Origin: CAZVFX01 sp964626565
GTDB taxonomy: Bacteria > Myxococcota_A > UBA9042 > CAIXZC01
NCBI GenBank assembly: GCA_964626565.1
Contig: CAZVFX010000092.1
Coordinates: forward strand, 1 to 28,180
DNA length: 28,180 nucleotides
Direction of reading: 5' to 3'
In this document: positions 1 to 8,486 of the stretch, one piece after another
Layout of the letters: each line of letters starts with the position of its first letter
Numbering within the stretch: the stretch's first letter is position 1
Notes under the pieces: model-generated
Told to the model about the DNA's origin: nothing
Seen by the model: the letters and a program-made list of their open reading frames with translations, nothing else
Database searches by the model: none
Position numbers and translations under genes: made by a program

Positions 1-1
1 G

Positions 2-661
2 AAATTTCGAAACGGCAGCGTGCGTATGAAGCAGTTCGGCACGGATACGGTCATCGACGAGGCCGACTTCACCATCGACTTGACGATACTACGGGCGAGC
101 TATCTGTTCAGCTCATTTGGAAACGACTTCGACTGGTTTTTGACTGCGGGCTACCAATCGCTTGCTCTCCCCCGGGGGGTCTACCTACGGCATTCTCGGG
201 ACACGGGCGGGGATAGCGACTATTCGGCGTATCATCAGTTACCAGTCTTCCAGGACCGGCTGTGGAGTGCGTCGTATTCCATGGGAACGATTGGGGCGGG
301 ATACGCCCGCCGGCAATCGGGCGGTCACGACGGTCTGACTTTGGATGCGTCCCTGCTCATCCACCTGGGAAGCTACGCTCTGGCACCACTGGGCGGGCCT
401 TCCCAGTACAGCGGCTTCGCGGCCGGTGCGGAGTTGGGCGGCACCATCGGCTACTCGTGGAATCTTGCGAAAAACTGCTACGTCGGGTTGGAGGACCACA
501 TCTCTCTGACCGCCTATAGCGGGCAGTTGCCCGATTCGTTGGAGCGCGACGCGGAGGCGATGATCCCGGGTTACAACGACGACTCAGACAAACTGAGCCT
601 GGCGTTCGGTTCAGTTGACATCCTCAATAATTTCTACGCATTCCTGCGGATAGATTTCTGA
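2..661 (+). CDS. Outer-membrane beta-barrel protein, C-terminal part (5' truncated by window edge)
   Basis: The reading frame is open from base 2 with no stop, so the gene begins upstream of the window; an internal GTG at 20 is the first possible start but has no convincing ribosome site. The visible ~219 residues alternate short hydrophobic and polar stretches with many Gly, Tyr and Trp (for example FLTAGYQSLAL, TIGAGYA, GTIGYSWN), and the protein ends in an aromatic strand, FYAFLRIDF, with a terminal Phe. A terminal Phe on an amphipathic strand is the classic Bam-recognised signature of outer-membrane barrels. The two Cys are far apart or absent, as usual for barrels. No specific family is recognised; a transporter, porin or a myxobacterial hypothetical barrel are all possible. 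The gene runs convergently into the PHP-type lipoprotein gene with a 36-bp gap. Confidence 0.65.
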   Translation, partial: KFRNGSVRMKQFGTDTVIDEADFTIDLTILRASYLFSSFGNDFDWFLTAGYQSLALPRGVYLRHSRDTGGDSDYSAYHQLPVFQDRLWSASYSMGTIGAGYARRQSGGHDGLTLDASLLIHLGSYALAPLGGPSQYSGFAAGAELGGTIGYSWNLAKNCYVGLEDHISLTAYSGQLPDSLERDAEAMIPGYNDDSDKLSLAFGSVDILNNFYAFLRIDF

Positions 662-697
662 CCTCGGAGGTATCTGCCAAACAGCCCTCGGGCGATT

Positions 698-3364
698 CTA
701 CAAACCGGGCGCGTCAAACTGGCCGTTGCCGTCGGCATCCAGGTAGAAAGGATTGGTGATTGCTCTGGGGATATGATTAGCCAGGTTGGGGGCCTTCTGG
801 GTGCCCTGCACCCTGACAACAAACCAGCAATCAGCGTCGGCTTGCACGGGGACAGACTGGTCGAACCGGACCACCTCACGAAGTTCGGGTTCTCCCGGAT
901 CATCTATAGCCAGGACTTGCTCCGCCACGCCGTTACGTATGACGACGACCTCGGTGACTTCCATCCAGGTAGGCGCCTGCACTTTGATCCACAGTTCTAT
1001 ATCGCCACCTACCCCGGAAACCAGGTCGCCGGGAAGTGAGGGGGCCCCTGTTGATTCAGAGGTCAGACCGGCTTCCACGTAGGGTCCTGAAGTGACCAAT
1101 ACCCGCTGATTTCGCACCGCCTCGTTCACCGCTTCCACCGTAAGCAGGGCAGGGTCGTCCTGTCCCAGGAACAGTAGATTGCGGGGGTTGCCGGGGAAAG
1201 CGTCGAGAGTGTGGGAATCGCCGCCGGCGGTGGCTGCGATTGTTCGTCCGAGGTTGAGCAGGGCGTACCAATCGGCCAGTTGTTCGTCCAGATCTTCGTC
1301 TCCGATGCCGTTGAACACTTCCATGGCGTCGAAGTGGAGCTGGTTGAGGTCTGTGTCGGCCGGGAATCCCAACTGCTCCGGGTCGGCGTGGGCCAGGCCG
1401 TCCGCGGGGTCGAAATCTATGAGGTCGAAGGTTGACTCGTTCTGAAAACGGGGGTGGTTCACCACGATCACTCGCTCGGAGTTATCTTTGGCGAGAGCGT
1501 CCACCAGGGTCCCGGGGGGAAGCCCGAACCAGGCCAGCGCACCGTTGCCCGAAAGGTCCGGCTGCGACTCCATGGGCCAACAGTTCATGTGTCCGGCCTG
1601 CACCGATGACACTTCCACGCCGGGCGAAGCAGCGAGAAACTGAGCGAGGTTCTCAGACTCGATGGTCGGGCCGAAATCAGCGACAAAATCGTGTTCTGAG
1701 GCCACTGCAAACTCGATCCCTTCGGCTGCTATCGAACGCACCCGTTGGGGCAGAGGGACGAATGAGTCGACGGAGTTTTCGCTGTGGATATGAAACTCTG
1801 CGGCCACCGCGCCGGGAGTATCGACGGACCGCTCCAGCTCGAACGCCAGGAGCACGGAATCCCCGGTTTGAACCTCGACGTTTTCCAGGACCGCCTGCTC
1901 GTATTCGAAGCCACGGCTGGCAAAAACATCGTAGGTGCCGGGAGGAAGGGGTAGGTGGCGCTCCGGAGGCCAGGCGAAAAAGGTAAGAGTCTCGCCACCG
2001 TCCGCGGGCTGGACGGTCAACCGCGCCGGGATGGCGCCGCCGTCTTCACCGCTCACTGTCACTTGAATTCCCGACGCTTCCCGGGAAGGCACCATCACGT
2101 TGCCGGTGACGCTGTCACCACCCGTGACTTCAACGGAGGTCTCCTGCCCCGGGTCACAGCCTGGACATACGGTGTGCAGCAGGATCGTGCCGGGAGGAAG
2201 CGCCCCGGAGAAACATCCCAGTTCATCCACCCTGAAGCGGGTGACCTCATTTCCGTCCTCAGCGACCGCGACAACCTCCACACCGTCTGCCAACGCCTGG
2301 TCGGCAGGCTCTACGCATCCTTCGATCGCACCCATGTCCAGCCCGCGCAGGCGAGCCAGTTCATCGGTGATGGCTGAGACGGAGCCGTCCCCAACGACGA
2401 GGAAGCGCTCCACCACCAGTTGGCCATCTGCGCCGACCGGCACAGACGAGCCGGTGGCCAGCGCCACCGCGCCGAAGCTTGTCATGGCGTACCCTTTGGA
2501 ACCGAGGAATCCGTAAGATATGCCGGGGCGGTGACTCACCAACGCGGGCAGAGGTTCTTCCCCGCCGAGGTTCCCCACAGCAAAACCGTCCAGCGCCCCG
2601 GACGCAAAGAAGCCATCGATGGGCATAACGCTATTGTTCCCCGGATCGCCGTTCCATGAGATTCGGGTGCGCAAAATGAGAGTATTGGAATCCGCCTTGA
2701 GCAGGTATTCGTGGGTGATGATTCCGTCCAGCACGGGGAGAATGGGGATGAGACTGACGAGATAGGGCACTCCCTCGGCCGGCCCCTGGGCAGAAACGAC
2801 GGCTTCGCCTGACTGGCCGTTGTGGGTGATTTCCAGCGACTCCAGGGCCGCCGAGTTGAAGGAGAACAGGGGGATGATTTCCTGCAGGCTGTCTTCGCCC
2901 TCCGCACCCGGAGTCCGGGCCAGATCGGCGTCTACTACGTTCCCGCCGTCCATACCCACGAAGGTGTGGCCCGTTTCTGCTCGTACTACGAAGCGGACTC
3001 TGTTGTTTTCCAGTAGGTAGTCGCCGACCCTGCCGATCGCCTTGGGTCCGCCGGGGAGTTCTTCTTCGCAAACGATGGGCTTGGCCCGCACCTGGCCGGG
3101 CGGCAGCAGCCGAGGGTCGCATGCTTCCGGGTCGTAGAGGTTGTGGAGGTCGGCGGCGACCTCCTCCCGGCCCGAGGGCAGGGCGTCGCCTTCCGAGTCC
3201 ACAGCGTCGGTGATAACTGCCGGGCCGCTTCCGTCCGTGACATCCTGTGAGTCGCGCTTATCACTTGAACAACCCCAGCCCAAAACCATGCCCAGAAGAG
3301 GCATCACTATCCACAGTCTCCGATTCAACCGCGTTGTGCTTCCGTACGAAAATCGTCTGGGCAT
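698..3364 (-). CDS. CehA/McbA-like PHP-superfamily metallohydrolase, lipoprotein
   Basis: This 888-residue protein starts at an ATG preceded by GGAGG 7 nt upstream. A basic n-region and hydrophobic segment (residues 14-31) lead to a lipobox-like LGWGC with Cys32, so it is probably a lipoprotein, though Trp at -2 is atypical. Residues ~100-340 form a beta-rich N-terminal region, ~345-515 look like two carboxypeptidase-regulatory/CnaB-like beta modules (PPGTILLH, LPPGTYDVF), and ~520-760 hold the PHP domain. Likely metal ligands are HIH (525-527), EHD (558-560), His592, NHPR (His637) and GGDSH (716-718). CehA and McbA hydrolyse carbamate or amide substrates, but most family members have no known substrate, so only a hydrolase of this superfamily can be inferred. 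The C-terminal ~100 residues resemble a beta-sandwich. It is divergent from the beta-helix lipoprotein gene across 207 bp and may share control with it. Confidence 0.82.
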   Translation of the reverse strand: MPRRFSYGSTTRLNRRLWIVMPLLGMVLGWGCSSDKRDSQDVTDGSGPAVITDAVDSEGDALPSGREEVAADLHNLYDPEACDPRLLPPGQVRAKPIVCEEELPGGPKAIGRVGDYLLENNRVRFVVRAETGHTFVGMDGGNVVDADLARTPGAEGEDSLQEIIPLFSFNSAALESLEITHNGQSGEAVVSAQGPAEGVPYLVSLIPILPVLDGIITHEYLLKADSNTLILRTRISWNGDPGNNSVMPIDGFFASGALDGFAVGNLGGEEPLPALVSHRPGISYGFLGSKGYAMTSFGAVALATGSSVPVGADGQLVVERFLVVGDGSVSAITDELARLRGLDMGAIEGCVEPADQALADGVEVVAVAEDGNEVTRFRVDELGCFSGALPPGTILLHTVCPGCDPGQETSVEVTGGDSVTGNVMVPSREASGIQVTVSGEDGGAIPARLTVQPADGGETLTFFAWPPERHLPLPPGTYDVFASRGFEYEQAVLENVEVQTGDSVLLAFELERSVDTPGAVAAEFHIHSENSVDSFVPLPQRVRSIAAEGIEFAVASEHDFVADFGPTIESENLAQFLAASPGVEVSSVQAGHMNCWPMESQPDLSGNGALAWFGLPPGTLVDALAKDNSERVIVVNHPRFQNESTFDLIDFDPADGLAHADPEQLGFPADTDLNQLHFDAMEVFNGIGDEDLDEQLADWYALLNLGRTIAATAGGDSHTLDAFPGNPRNLLFLGQDDPALLTVEAVNEAVRNQRVLVTSGPYVEAGLTSESTGAPSLPGDLVSGVGGDIELWIKVQAPTWMEVTEVVVIRNGVAEQVLAIDDPGEPELREVVRFDQSVPVQADADCWFVVRVQGTQKAPNLANHIPRAITNPFYLDADGNGQFDAPGL

Positions 3365-3571
3365 CTATCGTCCTCCACCGGCCACTACCTGGTGCTGCAC
3401 ATACCAGAAGAATAGTACCCATTCCGGTGGCAAGAGGGAAGCGTCCGCTTTGGGGATAGCCGCCGAATTGACGTTGGGCCGTGACATTGCTTGAGCACCA
3501 CCGATGAAACTGGTGGCGGGGGGCCGCGAATCAAGGCATCATGGAGCTTGTTTGGGAGGTGAGGTAAGAAG
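3365..3571. promoter_or_regulatory. Divergent intergenic region between two lipoprotein genes
   Basis: This 207-bp gap separates two divergent starts. It holds a minus-strand SD (GGAGG, 7 nt before the ATG at 3364) and a plus-strand SD (GAGGT at 3561-3565, 6 nt before the ATG at 3572). A TTGACG at 3468-3473 is a possible plus-strand -35 but has no good -10 at the normal distance. A short dyad, CCACC/GGTGG, lies around 3497-3516. Promoters must be here by logic, but I cannot place them firmly. Confidence 0.35.
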
Positions 3572-6500
3572 ATGGTCAGGGCGACATGCGGGAAATTGCC
3601 GGGAGCGTGGCTGGCGAGTTTCGCCATATTGTTGGCGGGGTGCACCCATTCCGGCAGTTCCGGGCGAGTTGACATTGCGGCCGATGCCGCAATCGAGATT
3701 GTCGGTGAACTCGTGGAGTGCCCGGACGGTCTCGTTTCTCCGTCGGAGTCCGGTATCTGTGCTCCGTTGGTGGAGGAATGTGCCAACCCGTGGGAGCTTC
3801 CTGTTATCGGCGGCGGCTGTGCAGCCATCGGTCCCCGGGGGTGTCCTGTGGCGTGGGACAGCGGCTCCACGGTCACGTGTGAGGCGGGCGAGTTGCTGCC
3901 CTGCCCCGAAGGCTTTGTTGAAGCCGAAGACGGAGCAGCCTGCATCCCCCATTTCCGGGAGGATTGCGCCACGGGAGAGATTCCGGTTCTCGGGGGCGGA
4001 TGCGTGCCTGTGGGCCCGGAATGGGACGGGGACGGGGGGCCGGAATTTGACCAGTGCGGACCGGGCGAACTGGCTCTTCCCGGAGGTGGGTGCCGGCAGG
4101 TCGGTCCCAGGGCTTGCCCGAAACTGTGGGACGTCGCCTCTGAGGCGGACTGCGAGGTTGGGGAGACGCTGTCCTGTCCGGAAGGATGGGTCACGGATGC
4201 TGAGGACGTCTATTGCGAACCTGAGTACGACCATTGCCCCTTTGGAGAGCGGCCGTTACTCGGCGGCGGGTGCCAGCGGGTGATTCCTGCTGCAGACGCG
4301 TGCCCCGAAGGGCAGTTTCCGGCAGTCCCGGACGGCGTGACGGACATCGTTTACGCTCTAGCGGCCTCGTCCTGTGCCGGAGGCTGCGGTTCGCCGGGCA
4401 CGCCCTACCCCGGGATCCAGGAGGCCATCGACGCGGTGCCGGAAGGGGGTTGGGTACTGGTCGGAGCAGGGGAATACGACGAGGGAATCGCGATCGGGAA
4501 ACCGGTCCACGTCATTGGCTTGTGTGCATCGAAAGTGACTCTCACCGGGACGGTGGCAGTGGTAAGCAACGAGAAGAGCCGGGTGGATGCTGCGGGGATA
4601 GCGGTTTTGGACACCGATGGGGTAGAAATCGCCGGCATCGGGGTGCTGTCGCCGCTGGCGGGCGTGGCCCTGGTCAACGCTGACGATTTCGTACTGAGCG
4701 GAGTGGAGGTCAGCGGCAGTGCGGGAATCGGAGTCTACGCCGCGGGCGGCAGCGAGGGCGCGCTCGATGAGCTTTGGGTGCACGACACGGTAGAAGGAGA
4801 AGGCGCTGGGCAAGAGGGGCAGGGTGTGTGGGTTGAGGACGGAGCGGAGGTCAGTCTGACATCTTCCCTGGTAGAACAGGTCCCGCTGGCGGGAGTGTAT
4901 GCCAGGAAGCAGGGGACCTCCCTCACCATCAGCGACACTACCATTCGAGGGGTGTCAGAGGGAGGACTGTACGATGGGCTGGGTGTAAGCCTTGAGGTGA
5001 AGGCGTCGGCCGAATTGAAAGGCGTGGTTCTGGAGGAGAATCGGGGTGCGGGAGCGTTGGCCCGCAGCGGCAGCAGCCTGCTGATCACGCGCAGCGTGGT
5101 CAGGAATCCCGGGACGGCGCCGGTTGGGGATGAGAGCGCGGGCGTGGCGGGATTTGGGGGTGCGATGGTGGAGATTTCGCAATCCCTTATCACTGGCACT
5201 GCCTTGTCAGGCGTAGTGGCCATGGAGGCGGGCACTACGGTGACCGTTGAGAAGAGTGCGCTGCGTGGGGACAACGCCGCGGCTGCGGCGGTGTCGTATG
5301 CAGGAGGCCACGTGGAACTGCACGGATGCTTCGTCGGTCCCGGTGAGGGGCCGGGGCTAGCCGCGTCGGAATCCGGTTCGACCGCGACTGCAAAGGGCTG
5401 CCTTTTCAGCGGGAATGCCATGAACGCCTGGAACTTCGGCGTGTGCGGAATCCATGCTGAGGAGGGAGGTGCTGTGACGGTGGGCGACACTGTCATCGAA
5501 GGCGCGGGTTCCGGCGGAGTCGGAGTTTCGGGAGCGGGGACAAGTGGTTTTTTTGAGCGGGTCACGGTGCGAGATGCGGTGCCCTTGGACGGCGACGACG
5601 GGTGGGGGATGGGAGCCGACACCGGGGGTTCTCTGGGGGTGACGGACAGCCTGGTCGAGGGCTGTACGCTGGCCGGTGTCTTGAGCTACGGGGCAGGCAC
5701 GGAGGCCGTGGTGGCAGGCTCGCAGATACGCGATGTCAGCGAGGGCAGCTACTATCTGGAAGGTCCGGGGGTCGGCGCAGTATTGGGCGGCCGGCTGGAA
5801 TTCGTGGACGGAATCATCGAGGGTGCAACCAGTTCCGGGGTGTACGCCAGCGACCCGGGTTCTCACCTCACATTTATCAATTCGACGGTAAGGGGCACTT
5901 TGCCGGGCACCAACAGCGACGGCTGGGGCATTGCTGTTCTGACGGGAGCGCAGTTGATTGTCGGCAACGGTCTCGTTGAGAAGAACGCCCAGGGAGGGAT
6001 GATTCTGTTGGACCCGGATACTGAAGGGACGGTGGTTTCGAGTGTCTTTATCAGCGCTGACAACGGCGGCGCCGAAGTGGAGAGGACCGGCATCCTTGCG
6101 GCTACCGGGAGCAAGCTGGTGTTCACCGACAGTCTGGTGACCGGGGTATGGGACGGCCGGCTGGCGGCCATCGGACCCGGCACACAGGTGGAGGTGGCAG
6201 GAGCGGTATTGCGAGGTACTGAATCGACCGGACAGCAGTTGCCGGGGTTGGGGCTTTTTGTGGACGGCACGGAGGGAGTGAACTTGCAGATGGAGCGCAG
6301 CCTGGTTGACGGCTGCAGTTCCTGGGCGTCGGTGACGTTGGGGTCGGGCGCAGATGTGTCGCTTGAGTCGAGCGTGTTCCGGGGCACTCATGGGGACCCG
6401 GAGTTGGGAGGCTACGGCCCGGGGGTCTATGCTGCCGAGGGTGCTGGAGTCAGTGCGCACGGTTGCCTGGTCGAGGATAACGCGGGCGTCGGCGTCTTCT

Positions 6501-7255
6501 GCGCCGGGTGGGAAGGGGGCGAGCAGACGAAGGTCGACTTGACCGGCTCTGTTGTCCGAGGCACCGGGCCCGACCTGGACGGGCAGGTTTCGTCCGCGGT
6601 AAGTGCTGCGGAATCATGCCGGATTCGGGTCGAGGGGAGCCTTTTGGCTGCCAATCGTTTCGTCGGTATGGCGCTGTCCGGCCCTGCCGCCGAGGGGCAG
6701 TTGCGGGGCACCATCGTCCGGGACACTCAAGCGGTCAGTGAAGTGCAATTGGGGGTCGGTTTGGGGGTGGTACAGGGGGCGACGGCGGAGGTGCACCTGA
6801 GCAGACTGAAAGGAAACCACACCGGGGGCGTCGTGGCGTACGGTGCTGGCACCCGGGTTTCGGTCAATTCGAGTGCAATCGTGGGCACCCTGGCCGGTGG
6901 CGGAGCCATCGACGTGGAAGGGGGCAGTCACGAGGGGGATGTATTTGGTGACGGGTTGGTGGTCAGCAACGGTGCGGCCGCGGACATCAGTTCGTCCATA
7001 TTGGCGGACAACTCCCGCTGCGGAATCTTCTATTCCGAGGGCACCGGTTCCATCATCGACAGCGTTGTTTCGGGTAATTCCAGTTTCGGTCTCGCCATGG
7101 AAGACTGCGCAGAAATGGTAGGCTACGAAGAGGGGGGTAATTTCTTCTTCGGAAACGCGCTGGGGCTGCCGGCGGCCCTGGCTGCGGACGTGAGTTCGAA
7201 CCCTGAGGGACTGCCGGTGCCGCCGCCGCCCGGTCTGACGGACTTGCCCAGATAG
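3572..7255 (+). CDS. Right-handed parallel beta-helix repeat lipoprotein with Cys-rich N-terminal modules
   Basis: This 1227-residue protein starts at ATG 3572 after GAGGT. A signal peptide ends in LLAGC with Cys24, a textbook lipobox, so it is lipid-anchored. Residues ~47-245 hold four Cys-rich modules, each with a GGGC motif (at 80, 141, 171 and 231) and CPEG-type turns. Residues ~266-326 (GTPYPGIQEAIDAVPEGG, then VLVGAGEYDEGIAI) match the start of pectate-lyase-fold domains such as DUF1565/NosD-like proteins. From there to ~1190 run many beta-helix coils of the form S-x-V/I-x-GT with GV and GAGT turns. No catalytic residues of pectate lyases are evident, so an adhesive, structural or polysaccharide-binding surface role is more likely than an enzyme. 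The C-terminus is Pro-rich with no membrane anchor. Its last 133 bp overlap the opposing Cys-rich gene. Confidence 0.85.
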   Translation: MVRATCGKLPGAWLASFAILLAGCTHSGSSGRVDIAADAAIEIVGELVECPDGLVSPSESGICAPLVEECANPWELPVIGGGCAAIGPRGCPVAWDSGSTVTCEAGELLPCPEGFVEAEDGAACIPHFREDCATGEIPVLGGGCVPVGPEWDGDGGPEFDQCGPGELALPGGGCRQVGPRACPKLWDVASEADCEVGETLSCPEGWVTDAEDVYCEPEYDHCPFGERPLLGGGCQRVIPAADACPEGQFPAVPDGVTDIVYALAASSCAGGCGSPGTPYPGIQEAIDAVPEGGWVLVGAGEYDEGIAIGKPVHVIGLCASKVTLTGTVAVVSNEKSRVDAAGIAVLDTDGVEIAGIGVLSPLAGVALVNADDFVLSGVEVSGSAGIGVYAAGGSEGALDELWVHDTVEGEGAGQEGQGVWVEDGAEVSLTSSLVEQVPLAGVYARKQGTSLTISDTTIRGVSEGGLYDGLGVSLEVKASAELKGVVLEENRGAGALARSGSSLLITRSVVRNPGTAPVGDESAGVAGFGGAMVEISQSLITGTALSGVVAMEAGTTVTVEKSALRGDNAAAAAVSYAGGHVELHGCFVGPGEGPGLAASESGSTATAKGCLFSGNAMNAWNFGVCGIHAEEGGAVTVGDTVIEGAGSGGVGVSGAGTSGFFERVTVRDAVPLDGDDGWGMGADTGGSLGVTDSLVEGCTLAGVLSYGAGTEAVVAGSQIRDVSEGSYYLEGPGVGAVLGGRLEFVDGIIEGATSSGVYASDPGSHLTFINSTVRGTLPGTNSDGWGIAVLTGAQLIVGNGLVEKNAQGGMILLDPDTEGTVVSSVFISADNGGAEVERTGILAATGSKLVFTDSLVTGVWDGRLAAIGPGTQVEVAGAVLRGTESTGQQLPGLGLFVDGTEGVNLQMERSLVDGCSSWASVTLGSGADVSLESSVFRGTHGDPELGGYGPGVYAAEGAGVSAHGCLVEDNAGVGVFCAGWEGGEQTKVDLTGSVVRGTGPDLDGQVSSAVSAAESCRIRVEGSLLAANRFVGMALSGPAAEGQLRGTIVRDTQAVSEVQLGVGLGVVQGATAEVHLSRLKGNHTGGVVAYGAGTRVSVNSSAIVGTLAGGGAIDVEGGSHEGDVFGDGLVVSNGAAADISSSILADNSRCGIFYSEGTGSIIDSVVSGNSSFGLAMEDCAEMVGYEEGGNFFFGNALGLPAALAADVSSNPEGLPVPPPPGLTDLPR
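3710..4306 (+). repeat. Cys-rich protein-level repeats (GGGC modules) in the beta-helix lipoprotein head
   Basis: Four related modules encode L-x-GGGC followed by V/I-G-P, CP-x-x-W-D, C-E-x-G-E and CPEG turns. The first and third are the fullest (GPRGCPVAWD and GPRACPKLWD). The repeat is clear in protein but diverged in DNA, so it is an old duplication. It likely folds into small disulfide-stabilised domains outside the cell membrane. Confidence 0.6.
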
Positions 7256-8340
7256 ATCAGGCAGAGCATCAGCAGCAATCCCAGCAGCGGCAGAAGGGGG
7301 AGACCCGCGGGAACGGGACGACCGCCGGCTGCACAGCCACTGTCGGCGGAGCCGCCGTCGTCTTCGTCGGCGAGCTGGCTGTTGGGCACACACTTGCCGT
7401 AGACGAGGGTGTGACCATAGGGGCACGAGGCAGGCCCTCCAGGGCCACCTCCTGCGTCGGGACCGCCGGGGTTTTCCACGCCATCTTTGGAGCCGTAGTC
7501 ATCGGGACCGGGGACGTACGCGTCGTTCCCGGTTTGGGAGTTGACGTCGGGGTCGCCTGGCCCCTCGCCTGAAATGCACATTCCGTCGGAGCTGCAGGTA
7601 GCGTCAAAGCCGCAGTTTCCGCAAAGCCCGCCGCAACCGTCGGGGCCGCACTCCTTGTTGAGGCACTGCTTCTCACACAGCGGATTGCACTGTCCGTCGG
7701 CGTTACACGCTTCGCCGGGTGCGCAGGTGCCGCACAAGTCGCCACAGCTATCGGAGCCGCACTGCTTGCCCACGCACTGGGGTTCGCAAGCCAGTTGGCA
7801 GGTCCCGTTTGCGCAGATTTCGCCGAAGCCGCATGAGCCACAGCTACCGCCGCAACCATCGGGCCCGCATTGGACTCCCGCGCACTGCGGCACACAGTCA
7901 GGCTGGCACTGGTCGACCACGCAGTTGAAGTTTGGCTGGCAGGAGCCGCACACGCCGCCGCAGCCGTCGGGGCCGCACTGTTTACCGGCACAATTGGGGG
8001 TGCAGCCGGCAATGCACGCGCCGTTTTGGCAGACGTTGTTGCCCATACATTGGCCGCAACTGCCGCCGCAGCCGTCGTTGCCGCACTGCTTACCGCCACA
8101 GTTTGGCTGGCAGCCACACGTCCCGCAGCCGAACGCGGTGACCTCGGCGACGCACACCGCGTCCCAGCCGAAGGTGCAGCAGTTCATGTCAATCATGCAC
8201 ACGCACAGCATGACCATGGCATCGTCACACATGGGCAGGGGGCTGGTTTGACAGCAGGATGCCGCGTTTGCGGTGGAAGGGGCGGAGCTCACCAGGAACA
8301 GAGCCAGGCACACCCAACCAATCAGCGGGTTTCTCCCCAT
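7123..8340 (-). CDS. Secreted Cys-rich CGPDGCGG-repeat protein with MYXO-CTERM-like anchor and extended tail
   Basis: The start is set at 8340 because GAGGAG lies just upstream and a strong promoter -10 box (8382-8387) covers the longer alternative start. The 405-residue product has a signal peptide (1-26, ending TANA), then a Cys-rich module (29-75; CVC, NCC, WDAVC) common in myxobacterial and planctomycete surface proteins. Five repeats of the type K/VQCGPDGCGGxCGxC follow (~80-243), then an acidic Gly/Pro linker (~255-330). SGC (334-336) and a hydrophobic stretch (345-363) resemble the MYXO-CTERM sorting signal. Normally such proteins end soon after basic residues, but here ~42 more residues follow (GKSVRPGGGG to KKKLPPSS), encoded antisense to the end of the beta-helix gene. 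Function is unknown; a disulfide-rich surface protein is inferred. Confidence 0.8.
   Translation of the reverse strand: MGRNPLIGWVCLALFLVSSAPSTANAASCCQTSPLPMCDDAMVMLCVCMIDMNCCTFGWDAVCVAEVTAFGCGTCGCQPNCGGKQCGNDGCGGSCGQCMGNNVCQNGACIAGCTPNCAGKQCGPDGCGGVCGSCQPNFNCVVDQCQPDCVPQCAGVQCGPDGCGGSCGSCGFGEICANGTCQLACEPQCVGKQCGSDSCGDLCGTCAPGEACNADGQCNPLCEKQCLNKECGPDGCGGLCGNCGFDATCSSDGMCISGEGPGDPDVNSQTGNDAYVPGPDDYGSKDGVENPGGPDAGGGPGGPASCPYGHTLVYGKCVPNSQLADEDDGGSADSGCAAGGRPVPAGLPLLPLLGLLLMLCLIYLGKSVRPGGGGTGSPSGFELTSAARAAGSPSAFPKKKLPPSS
7611..8120 (-). repeat. Five imperfect tandem coding repeats for CGPDGCGG modules
   Basis: The block with the core CCGTCGGGGCCGCACT recurs near 7630, 7750, 7860, 7965 and 8075, a spacing of roughly 105-120 bp. 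Each copy encodes a QCGxDxCGxxCGxC module. The copy near 7750 is the most diverged (CGSDSCGDLCGTC). Spacing varies by indels in whole codons, consistent with gene-internal duplication rather than a CRISPR array. Confidence 0.75.
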
Positions 8341-8381
8341 GTGTCGCTCCTCGGTCACAAGTCTCGGTACATCGTTGCACA

Positions 8382-8411
8382 ACTATATCGTTCCCGGCAC
8401 GGTCCAGTCAA
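8382..8411 (-). promoter_or_regulatory. Sigma-70-type promoter for the CGPDGCGG-repeat protein gene
   Basis: Read on the minus strand, TTGACT (8411-8406) and TATAGT (8387-8382) are separated by 18 bp, each matching consensus at five of six bases. Transcription would begin about 35 nt before the ATG at 8340, leaving room for the GAGGAG ribosome site. Confidence 0.55.
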
Positions 8412-8486
8412 GCAGCGGCAGGGGATGCTTCCAAAAGCGACTGTTTCGTTGAGGCTGCAATCGGGCGGCTGCCCGGTGCGGCGTCT

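Noticed and set aside
683..692. GCCCTCGGGC inverted repeat between the first two convergent genes
   Set aside because: Loop of two bases and no T-tract; not a credible terminator.
3385..4194. 269-residue minus-strand frame
   Set aside because: Pro/Ser-rich shadow opposite the beta-helix lipoprotein head; it would cross the divergent promoter region.
5357..6460. 367-residue minus-strand frame
   Set aside because: Antisense to the beta-helix coils, with no recognisable domain and Arg/Pro/His-rich composition.
7611..8120. Possible CRISPR-like array (regular repeats)
   Set aside because: Repeats lie in a coding frame, vary in sequence and spacing by whole codons, and encode Cys-rich modules; no cas genes are nearby.
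7541..8251. Plus-strand His/Pro/Ser/Gln-rich 236-residue frame
   Set aside because: Its apparent repeats are the antisense of the CGPDGCGG repeats.
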